NCBI GenBank assembly: GCA_948482865.1
Contig: CAOMHR010000008.1
Span: 1-21,369, forward strand
Direction of reading: 5' to 3'
Origin: Christensenellaceae bacterium
GTDB taxonomy: Bacteria; Bacillota; Clostridia; Christensenellales; Borkfalkiaceae
DNA length: 21,369 nt
The notes under the pieces were generated by a model that saw only the letters and a list, made by a program, of their open reading frames with translations, did no database searches and was not told the DNA's origin. Shown here in pieces: positions 5,680 to 14,400 of the stretch. A program made the translations under genes and the position numbers. How positions within the stretch are numbered: the first letter of the stretch is position 1; every line of letters starts with the position of its first letter.

Positions 5680-8600
5680 TTATTCTCTTATGTTCAATAA
5701 ATAGGCGTAATATCCGCTGCTTCCGTCCCAAACTAAAAGAAACTCGCGTATGTCGCCCGCCGCCATGTTCCACTTTCCGGTTTCGTTTCCCGCGTTGTTG
5801 TTCATACGGTACGGGTAGTAGTTGCTATCCATAGCGTTGCCGCCGGAACTGTTCTTTACGAATGTATTACGCCCGCAAACGTACCCGGTCTGCGTGCTCG
5901 TTCTATCACAAATAATAGTAATCCTTACGGCAAAGGCTGTATAATTACTAATGCCTAACACAGTACAAATGGAATCACGACGCGGTAGCCCTATGCCGCT
6001 GTTGCTATAAATGAAGCGCGGCATTAACTTGAATAACGTAGGCTTGGTAGCGTCGCCCGGCGTAAGGCAGGTATTTACAGAAGGCAAAAGTTTTGATATG
6101 CCGTAATCCGCTACGTAGCTGTCGCAAACTATCGCGCCTTTGCTCACTATACCCAAATTAACCAGCGCGCCGGACGCTTCAATAAGTAGCCCGTAGTTAG
6201 TTCCGTAGCTGTTTGGTGTCTTGTTGGTAAAACGTCCAACGCCGACCAACCCGGTAGAAGCTGGTAATACGTTCGTTCCAATGGAAGCCCAGCGGTAAGA
6301 GTCCGAGAACTTTATAAAACTGCTAAGCAATGCTAAACCGCTTCCGCTTGTGTCGCCGGATGAAGCCGCTACGCCTATTCGTCCGCTTGCTATCGCAAAG
6401 CCGCCAATACTTCCGGCGTTTGCGTTGATTGTTCCCGTTATAGTTCCTTTCGTAGCTACAAAGCTACCGTCTTGCAGTACGCGGAAAGGTGCGGTAGCCC
6501 GGTTTCCCTTGCTTGCGCCAGCCCAAAACCTTACGCTTGTGTCGGCTGTGCCTTCCCCTGTTATTCCTGCTTTTATACTCGCGTCGCTACCTGCAAGCTG
6601 AACCGTTCCGGCTGTTACTATGCCACCGTCTATCGTGGTTTGGGTGTTATCGTAATAAACGGCTTCCACCCAATCGTTAGCGACGTAAGAACCAGAAGTA
6701 CGTTTAGTTATGCAACGTTTTAGTATTCCGTCTGTTTTTCCACCCGTCAGCCAAAGGTCGCCTATATCATACGGTGGTTTGGGCTGGGTTACAAATACCT
6801 GCCTTTTCCCGTCCGCTGTGTCCTGTGCCTTGCTTGCTGCCGTGTATGCGTCTATCGCCTTTTGGTCTTCTATCGTAGTCCATGAATATGCAGAACCGGA
6901 AACGGTATAGCGTTTCAACAACTTTGTTGATGAACTGTACCACATATCGCCTACGTGCGCTTTCTTTAGTGCCGTAGTCGTCCAATTAGTCGCCGGGTCG
7001 GATGATTGGAACCAGCTTTCTATTTTTCCGTCTATCTGTGCCGTAAGGTCGTTTACAGTTGGTGTAAAGTTGTTGTTTATAAAGTTGGTTAGCCCGGTGT
7101 CGTCCGTATATTTGGAAGCCTTTACCCAATCTACGGAATTATAAGAACCGGAAGTGCGGGTGGTCTTGCATCGCATGATGTCGCCCGTACTGCCTTGTAC
7201 CCATAAATCGCCCACGTCGTAAGGCGTTGTAGGTTGTGCCACGAAAATACGCCGTTTTGTCCCGGCAAGTTTTAACGCGTCGTTAGCAAGTGCCAACGCT
7301 TGCGCTACTTCGCTGTCTTGTAGTTCCTGCCAACTGTAAGTAGAACCGTTTTTTACGAAACGGAAAACTTTACCCGTTGAAGTGTTATAGAAAAGGTCGC
7401 CTAAATGTTCATCTTTCAGCGCGGTTGTGTTCCAATCCTTCGCGGGCGCGTTTGTCAGCGTCGGGTCGTATGTTTCAAAGAACTGCTCTATTTGCCCGTC
7501 TAATTGCGCTTGTATTTCGTTCAGAATACCGGGCAGGGTATTATTTATGTAGTTCTTTGTTTCGTTCGCTATCTGGTCGAGGTCTGAAACGTTCTTTGTC
7601 GTTCCGTCGCTGCTTACAAAGTGAATAACGCCGCCTATTTCGTCGTTGTCGAGGTCGAAGTAGCATTTACCGCCACCGCTGCTCTCTATCCTTCCGGTAC
7701 GGATGAAACGCCCGTTTATGGTACTGCTCCCGTAAGTCAATGAAACAAGTCTACCGGGATTCTTCCCGTTCGTATCTGTAACAACCGAATTAAGAACCCC
7801 TACAAGGAAATTGTAATAGCCCGCTTCCGCTTCTACCGTCTTAGCCGTAGCGGATAGTACAATAGTTCCACTATCCCCGTTTTTAGGACATTTTGCGTAG
7901 ATGTAATACGCCGTAGCGGATGTTAGGTTAGTAAATGTTGCCGAAGAAAGCCCCCACAACTTCAATGCGTCCGGTTCTATCGCGTAATGAACCAATGTAC
8001 CGGAAGAAACGTAAAGGCTATTAGGGTTGCCGCCATAGTTCGGCTGGAACGTAATGTTTTGCAGTGTGAACTGTGTGCTTTTAGCCCCAACGCTTAACAT
8101 CTGCGTTTCAATGGAAAGCGGCTTTATCTTCTCGCTGTAATAGTCGCCTTCGGGGTCAAATACCATGTTTAGAAGTTCCTGCGTAGCCAGCCAACGGCGG
8201 CGCGCCCTTGCGGGGTCTGCCAGCTTGTTTATGGTAATAACTTCGTTCAAGTCCTCTATTTCGTTTAGAACGCGTACGGTAGTGCTTTTCGTTACGGTGT
8301 CACTTAACGTTATGTCGTAGCTATGCCGTTTTAGCAGATCGCGCTCTATGCGAGTAATCCTTACCGCCTTATTTACGCCTATCTGTTCGTCCTCAATCGG
8401 TATGAAATCGCCTACGTGCAGGATTTCGGTTTCCACTTCTTTGCCCCAAAGCGAAATAAAGAAGCCTTCGGTTAGTGCAAGTTTGTAACTTACTTGCGGC
8501 TGTGTCATGGTTTCAAAATCCTTTGTCCCGGCTTCCTTCAAATCCTTTTCGGCTTCCGTTATGTATTCCTGCGGTAACTGAATATCTAAAATGCTGTATT

Positions 8601-9705
8601 TGTCGCCTACGCTTATCTGAAACGCGCCGGAAGTTTCGGAAGGGAATACCGTACCGTTTTCGTCTTGGAACTTGTTTATTACAAACTTATGCGTTCCATG
8701 CTCGTAGCTGTGCAGGTCAAACTCGTAGCCTGCAAGTTGCCCGCTTTCAAACTTAATCTTTGCGTTCGTTCCTTCTATCAGATACTTCGTTGTTTTCCCG
8801 TCCGCTTCTTTCGCGTTAAGGTCAAACATCGTATTGTCGATGAAGGTAATCTTATCCGTACCCAATGCCGTAACCGTGCCTATACGTCCCGGTTTGATGT
8901 TGGTATAGTTCTTCTCGTTTTCCTTTATCCCGTAGGCGGCTATTGATTCCGCATCTTCCAAATAGGAAGTAAGGCGCGTAGTTCCGGGAAGGCATAGCTT
9001 TGTATGCCCGTAGTTCTTGCCTAAATTCTCCGTTCCGCCGTAAATGAAAAGGCGGTTTGTTATCCCGGCATTGTTCACGTTGGTACGGCTAAGCTGGTAC
9101 AGACCACGCCCGCGCCCGTACTTCAACGTGAAAGTATGCGTTATTCCCGCTTTGGCTTTTATGTTGAGCGTGTTGGTCTTCCCGTCGCTGGTTATCTCAA
9201 ATTCTACGCCGTAGTTGGTACAGTGTTCCTGCAATGCCGCCAAACAATTCTTTTCGGTGGCTGTAAAGTTTGTGTACTCCGTATCTTTGGGATAGTTCCC
9301 CAGCTTCCAAAGCCCCGGATATACGCGGCTTATGTTCCACATCAATACTTCCAAATGCCCGCCCAAATCCGAGTAGAACGTATCGCCGTAGCAATCTTCG
9401 GGCAAATGGTACTGAACATCTATAAGGTCATATTGCGCCCCTTCTAAGGTCAGTTCGTAGGTATAGTTCCTTTCGCCGTTCTTGGTTATTTGCGGAAGCT
9501 GGTTAAGTTTGTACTTTTTGCCGTATATCAGCGTGGTATCGCCTATCATCAAATCCAAAGGCGTAGCGGTGGTTATGGTAATATTTACCACGTCCTCGGA
9601 AAGCAAGGCGATTTTTTGCGTCGCCTTGCTTACTGCGCTTATATTCTTCCTGCTGAATAACGGTGTTTTGCTTCCGTCGGCATGGTTTATTATAATCTGT
9701 TCCAT
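5680..9705 (-). CDS. Tal-like baseplate hub and tail-tip protein
   Basis: This 1341-residue protein follows the Dit-like gene with a 16-base overlap, the standard Dit-Tal order. The N-terminal ~480 residues resemble the hub domain of phage endopeptidase-tail/gp44-like proteins (Y-T-Y-E-L-T-L-E-G near 80, later H-V-G-D-F-I-P and Y-D-I-T-L-S-D). Two repeat units of about 110 residues follow (about 755-865 and 905-1018), each with T-T-A-L-K-x-x-H-x-G-D, Q-P-x-x-P-Y-D-x-G-D-L-W and R-T-S-G-S-Y motifs. After G-G-I-V-T-A-G-T-V-Q-L (about 1025) comes a Gly/Ala/Ser-rich fibre-like segment with F-R-V-L-Q-D-G-S-F, and a C-terminal domain ending in a Tyr-rich region. No clear peptidase active site is visible. 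It is probably the tail-tip scaffold carrying the adhesion domain, perhaps next to the diversified protein. Confidence 0.85.
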   Translation of the reverse strand: MEQIIINHADGSKTPLFSRKNISAVSKATQKIALLSEDVVNITITTATPLDLMIGDTTLIYGKKYKLNQLPQITKNGERNYTYELTLEGAQYDLIDVQYHLPEDCYGDTFYSDLGGHLEVLMWNISRVYPGLWKLGNYPKDTEYTNFTATEKNCLAALQEHCTNYGVEFEITSDGKTNTLNIKAKAGITHTFTLKYGRGRGLYQLSRTNVNNAGITNRLFIYGGTENLGKNYGHTKLCLPGTTRLTSYLEDAESIAAYGIKENEKNYTNIKPGRIGTVTALGTDKITFIDNTMFDLNAKEADGKTTKYLIEGTNAKIKFESGQLAGYEFDLHSYEHGTHKFVINKFQDENGTVFPSETSGAFQISVGDKYSILDIQLPQEYITEAEKDLKEAGTKDFETMTQPQVSYKLALTEGFFISLWGKEVETEILHVGDFIPIEDEQIGVNKAVRITRIERDLLKRHSYDITLSDTVTKSTTVRVLNEIEDLNEVITINKLADPARARRRWLATQELLNMVFDPEGDYYSEKIKPLSIETQMLSVGAKSTQFTLQNITFQPNYGGNPNSLYVSSGTLVHYAIEPDALKLWGLSSATFTNLTSATAYYIYAKCPKNGDSGTIVLSATAKTVEAEAGYYNFLVGVLNSVVTDTNGKNPGRLVSLTYGSSTINGRFIRTGRIESSGGGKCYFDLDNDEIGGVIHFVSSDGTTKNVSDLDQIANETKNYINNTLPGILNEIQAQLDGQIEQFFETYDPTLTNAPAKDWNTTALKDEHLGDLFYNTSTGKVFRFVKNGSTYSWQELQDSEVAQALALANDALKLAGTKRRIFVAQPTTPYDVGDLWVQGSTGDIMRCKTTRTSGSYNSVDWVKASKYTDDTGLTNFINNNFTPTVNDLTAQIDGKIESWFQSSDPATNWTTTALKKAHVGDMWYSSSTKLLKRYTVSGSAYSWTTIEDQKAIDAYTAASKAQDTADGKRQVFVTQPKPPYDIGDLWLTGGKTDGILKRCITKRTSGSYVANDWVEAVYYDNTQTTIDGGIVTAGTVQLAGSDASIKAGITGEGTADTSVRFWAGASKGNRATAPFRVLQDGSFVATKGTITGTINANAGSIGGFAIASGRIGVAASSGDTSGSGLALLSSFIKFSDSYRWASIGTNVLPASTGLVGVGRFTNKTPNSYGTNYGLLIEASGALVNLGIVSKGAIVCDSYVADYGISKLLPSVNTCLTPGDATKPTLFKLMPRFIYSNSGIGLPRRDSICTVLGISNYTAFAVRITIICDRTSTQTGYVCGRNTFVKNSSGGNAMDSNYYPYRMNNNAGNETGKWNMAAGDIREFLLVWDGSSGYYAYLLNIRE

Positions 9706-10907
9706 ACTACAATACCGTTAGTTTCAAAGTCCGTTATGTCTTCAATTACCCCGGCTACAATTATGTAATAAATTCCGTTATCCGTGTAGGTGTGGCTAAT
9801 GGCGTTCTTTCCGGTGCAATCCCCGTAAACGTCTGTATCTACCGTACCATCGCCCCAATAGATATTAACCATCTTATCCGATTTGAAAGCTACGCTTACC
9901 GAAGCCGAACCGCTGTTTAATCGCTGGTGTCTTACGACACGCTTAACCGGGTCGGGTTCTTTCAGCTTCAGGGAGAAAGTACCTATCATCTTATCATCGT
10001 GCCAACGTTTGGAAGGGGCTACCCCGTCTTCGCAGTAAACCTCGTAAACAAGCGGTTTAGTTGGGTGTATGGAAATCATAAGACGCTGTGTGCCGTCCTG
10101 CCGGAAACGGTCATACAAGGTATTAACCCGTTCTACAAAATCCATTTTGCCAGAAGCCTTTAGCCAGCAATTAAGCGTTATTTCGCGTTCTTGGTATCGC
10201 TTTTCGGTAAGGTCTATAACTTTCCCGTGATAGTCCGCCCAATCAACGGAAGCCGGGGTTTTCAGTTTTGGAAGGTCAAGAACGCCCGTAGAACTTTCTA
10301 CGCGTATTCCGAAATCGCGGAAGTTCTTACCATCCAAATAATATTCAAGCTGTGCAACGGAGTTAAGTTCTTCGCCTATTTCCGCGTCGCTCAATACGAC
10401 GTTATACACCTTCACGCTGTCTAAATCGGCGTAACCGTAACTTATGCCGTAAATGTCTTGTATTAACGCTATCCCGGTAAGCGTGGAAGGAAGTACAATC
10501 GTTTCTATTAACTGCGTGTCTAAGTAAACCAAAACTCTGTTACCGGACTTCTTTATAGCGAAGAAGCCCCAGCTATCCGGTTCTACGTCTATCCAAAAGG
10601 TGCGGTAGCCTTCCACTTGGTCGGTATTGCAGAACAACCCTATTCTTTTGCCCGTATAGCCGTCCGGATATTTATTGGCTTTTACCCATGCCAATATGGT
10701 AAAACTGCCGGATAGGGGCACAACGTTATAGTTTACGTCTGCATATCCTTCGCCGTCAAAATTTATGCAGTTTCCCTGCTTACCTGCTACAAAACTGCAA
10801 TCTACTACGGTTGCGTCGTGGCGGTTCTGCGCAAAGTCGTATGCAACGGTAGAACCATTCGCTTCGTCGAAAGGTAAGTCTAAAATTAAATTCTGTTCTA
10901 ATGCCAT
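9690..10907 (-). CDS. Dit-like distal tail protein fused to LamG-like and PKD-like domains
   Basis: This 405-residue protein has three parts. Residues about 1-185 look like a LamG/concanavalin-type carbohydrate-binding sandwich (L-D-L-P-F-D-E-A-N-G-S at the start, S-G-S-F-T-I-L-A-W-V-K in the middle, L-D-S-V-K-V-Y-N at the end). Residues about 190-330 match the distal tail (Dit) pattern: F-G-I-R-V-E-S-S-T-G, R-E-I-T-L-N-C-W-L-K, L-Y-D-R-F, and F-S-L-K-L-K-E-P-D-P. The C-terminal ~70 residues have PKD features (I-Y-W-G-D-G-T, S-H-T-Y-T-D-N-G-I-Y). Its place between tape measure and Tal gene supports the Dit role, a ring joining tail tube to tip. The added domains may bind polysaccharide on the host capsule (inference). 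Confidence 0.8.
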   Translation of the reverse strand: MALEQNLILDLPFDEANGSTVAYDFAQNRHDATVVDCSFVAGKQGNCINFDGEGYADVNYNVVPLSGSFTILAWVKANKYPDGYTGKRIGLFCNTDQVEGYRTFWIDVEPDSWGFFAIKKSGNRVLVYLDTQLIETIVLPSTLTGIALIQDIYGISYGYADLDSVKVYNVVLSDAEIGEELNSVAQLEYYLDGKNFRDFGIRVESSTGVLDLPKLKTPASVDWADYHGKVIDLTEKRYQEREITLNCWLKASGKMDFVERVNTLYDRFRQDGTQRLMISIHPTKPLVYEVYCEDGVAPSKRWHDDKMIGTFSLKLKEPDPVKRVVRHQRLNSGSASVSVAFKSDKMVNIYWGDGTVDTDVYGDCTGKNAISHTYTDNGIYYIIVAGVIEDITDFETNGIVVWNRL

Positions 10908-10912
10908 AACTG

Positions 10913-11416
10913 CTAACGTTTATCAATTACTTTTATATTCGCGTTGCCGGAAGCCCGGTTAATGCACTCCCCGCCGTGTTGGAAGACAGTAACCTTTGCC
11001 GTCCCGCTTGCTGTTATCTCCACTTTTGCCCGGCTGGTTATGTCAATGCAGACAAAGGCGTTATCTTCAACCTCTACAACCAGCTTTGTATCATCCCGCG
11101 CCCATACTTGCGCCGCGCAGAACCCCGAAAACCGGGCTTCGCCTTCCGATGTTCCGAAAGCTACAATACGGCGCATGTCTGCAACGCTGAAAGGTTCGTC
11201 GATGAACACACCGTAATGTTCATGCAAGCCTTTGAACTCCGCACGCAGTTCCGCGCTGGGAAAATCGTTGTCAAAAACAAAATCAAGCCCTTTCACAAAA
11301 AGCGTAAGAAGCCTTTCTTTTGATGTCGCCCGAAGAATAAAGCTATACCATTCCGAGCAAATGCCCTTAGCCTGCGCTTCGGCGGCTAAAGCCCTTTTCA
11401 ATTCTTCAAAACTCAT
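10913..11416 (-). CDS. Conserved tail protein of unknown function between tape measure and Dit
   Basis: This 167-residue protein has an alpha-helical N-terminal half (S-F-E-E-L-K-R-A-L-A-A-E-A-Q-A-K-G at the start, F-V-K-G-L-D-F-V-F-D-N-D-F-P-S near 45) and a C-terminal half of short alternating strands (V-E-V-E-D-N-A-F-V-C-I-D-I, A-K-V-E-I-T-A, G-T-A-K-V-T-V, G-N-A-N-I-K-V) suggesting a small beta-ladder or stacked-repeat fold. It starts 9 bases after the tape measure stop and ends 5 bases before the Dit-like gene, so it belongs to the tail-tip module. I do not recognise the family. A tail-tip assembly or Dit-adaptor role is inferred from position only. Confidence 0.75.
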   Translation of the reverse strand: MSFEELKRALAAEAQAKGICSEWYSFILRATSKERLLTLFVKGLDFVFDNDFPSAELRAEFKGLHEHYGVFIDEPFSVADMRRIVAFGTSEGEARFSGFCAAQVWARDDTKLVVEVEDNAFVCIDITSRAKVEITASGTAKVTVFQHGGECINRASGNANIKVIDKR

Positions 11417-11425
11417 ATTCCGTTG

Positions 11426-14400
11426 TTAATCGGTTATGCCCTGCGAACGTAAATCATCCGTAGGGGTGTTGGTAATCTTGTTTATTATGGTAAGCAGCCG
11501 CCCGCTTATCACGCCTAACGTGGTGTCCATGTTCGCAAGGTGCGTAAGCTGTTGCCGCAAAAGTTGGAGCGATGTTACTTGGTTTACCCGTACCGCGTTC
11601 GTTTGCCCAGCCAAAAGGTCTATACTTTCTTGGCTTGCGCCCTTTATTGCACCGCTTAACGTGCTGGGGTCGTCTTCGTCCAACTGTTCAAATAGGTCTT
11701 TGTACATATCCATAGCAGCGGCAAAGTTCGCCCCGGCTGCTTGTATGGCTTGTTTGAAGCGCGCCTGCTCCGTTTCCGTCAATCCGTTAAAAGAACCGTT
11801 TCCTTCTTCATCAAACCCCATGTCTTTTTGAAGCTGCTTTATAGCCTTCTGTAAAGGTTGTTCCAAGAACTGCAATTTTAAGGCATTTACAACGGCGTTT
11901 TTTATCACGTCGTTTGCTACTTCCCCGAAAGCCTTAGCCGCGTTTTCCCCACCTTCAAAGGCTTCTACCAGCGCGTTAGCCAATTCGTCCGCCAATTCCG
12001 TAGCCGAAGTTTGCGTAATGCTCTCGGTAATCTCTTTTATTAGGTCTTCTATCTGCCTTCCGGCTTCGGCGTATTGCTCCCTAAATTCGTCCACTCTGCC
12101 CCAATCGGTTTTCTTCTTGCTGATTTCATCATTTATCATGCCTTGTATCTCGTTCTGCTGGGCGCGCAGGTTCTGTATCATGGCATTTTGGTTCTGATAA
12201 ACGGTTTCGCCCAAAGCACTATCTACGGCGTGTTCCAATGCGTTATAGGCATAGCCTAATTTGGTAACGGCTTCTTGGTGTCTCTTTATGGACTTCTCGG
12301 CTTTCCGGTCGCGGGTGTTGAATAGGTCGAAGGCGGAAGAAAGGAAGCCTACCGCACCGGAAACCATTTGTACCGGGTTCATGCTTGCGTAACCTGCGGC
12401 GAACTGTCCTGCACCTTCAAGCATTCCGCCGATGTCCCCTAAAATAGCGTCCGTTTCTTCGTCCATTGAAACACCCATTTTCTTTATTCCGCTTATAACG
12501 CTGTCAAATGCCCCGGAAACAAGGTCTATGCTGCTTCCTATGCTTTTAAAGGATTCCTTAAAAGCTGCTGAAACGCTTTTCGTCGTGCCTTCTTCCTTTG
12601 ACAATGCGGCGTTAAGCACGGCTAACTGTTCTTCGCCTTCTACGGTCAGCTTTATTGTAGCTTTCTGTTTATTAAGTTCGGCTATCTTCCGGCGCAGGTA
12701 ATCAACATAGGAAGAACCTTCGCTAAGAAGTTCCGCGAACGCTTCTTTTGCCGCGCCTGCTAATATTTCGTCGCCGCTGTTTATGGTGTCCGTATAGGCT
12801 TGGTACTGCTTTTTCCTTTCTTCCAAACTCTTAACAAACGGGTCGTCACTTTCTAATAGTTTGTCGGCTTTCATGGCGGCACGCAATTCCGCTAAGCTGT
12901 CTTTCAAAGCGAGGAAGGGGTTACGTTCGTGTAATTCGTCCTTCGCTTTCTCCAACTGGTCGTTAATGGCTTTCAAGTCTGCCGGGTTGAACTGTGCGGA
13001 AAGTGATACCTTCTTGCTGTTTATGTCTGTAATCAGCTTGTTTATCGTGTTGGTCGTAAGTGTGCTTAGGTCGCTGAAAAGCTGGTTCCAGCTATCGGAA
13101 GCCATAAGGCGGGAAGCTGCAAGTTTGCTTAACTCGGCTTGTTCCTTCGCGTTTATTTGCGCTATCATCGCTATATTGCCCTGTTTTTCGGCTTCAACAC
13201 GTTGCGCCGCGTACGTCTTCATTATTTCGGTCTGTTGCTGCTGGTACGTCTTGTATTGCTGCAAAAGCTGGTCGTATTGCTCGTTTCCGGTCAGCTTTGA
13301 ATACTCCGCCCGTTTCTTTTCCAATGCGGCTAAAGCGGCTTCGGCTACTTGTTTGTCCTTGCTGGTAGTGGCTTTGGCTAACTTATCCGTAATCGCTTGT
13401 TTCTTCCATGCGTAGCTTTCTTCAAAATCCAGCTTATCGGACAAATACCCGGCGTATTCCCTTAGCAACTGTTTGGTTTCTTCCTTAGCTTGTTTTACGG
13501 TGTCTTTTTTGGCGTCGTCTATAATATCCTTCTTGGCGTTATCCACGTCGGAATTATCGCCGCTAAGTTCCTTCCTTCGTTGTTCCAGCAGGTCTAAACG
13601 TGCGCCTATTGTTTGACATGCCGCTAATTCTTCTTGCAGCTTTTTGTCAAAGTCCGAAATAACCGCTTCCTTCGTGGTCTTGGCTATTTCGTTGTTAAGC
13701 GTGCTAAGGTTCTTTAGGTCGGTTGTTGTCTTGGTTGCTTTCGCCTGAATATCCGCGCGTTTCTTTTCCAGATAATCGAGGTAGCTTGTACCTTCCTTCA
13801 ACAATGTGGCAAACTCGGTGTTTGCTGCCTTTCTCAACGTTTCGTCTTTGCTTGTGACCCATTTTAAATAATCCGCATACTTTTCTTTTCGCTTCGTCAG
13901 CATGTCTAAATATGGGTCATTTTGCTTACTGCCGTTACCGGAAGAAAGGCTTATTCGGTTTACTTCCTTTTGCTGTGCTTCTATCTGTTTTTTCAAGCTG
14001 GCGCGTTCTTGGTCAGAACCTGCCTTCTTGTATAGTTCCTGCAACCGCGCCAACTCCTTTTCGGCTGCTTCCACGCTTCCGGCTATAATTTGCCCGGCTT
14101 GGTTGCCTATCTGCTCTAATATCTGCTTTTCCTGCTGGGTAAAGTTTACTTGCAGGTTGATAAGTTTGTTATATTCGGCTTCGGCTTTCTCTAAGGTTTC
14201 TTCGGCTTCTTTCCATGTGTCGCTTTTCTCCAATACCGTACCTTTCCGTTTTACCCCGTACCCGTCCGTATATGTGCCTTTTTTAGAAACGTATGCTTTA
14301 GGGGTTGCATCCAGCTTGTTTTGCGCTTCTATTACAGCCTTGTACTTTTCTATCGCAAGTTCGCTTGTAGCAGCGGCTTTAGCTCGCAACATCATCGCTT

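Noticed and set aside
5579..5773. A 64-codon minus-strand reading at the end of the tail-tip gene
   Set aside because: It overlaps the confident tail-tip gene in another frame, crosses the hairpin and palindrome, and has no protein-like features.
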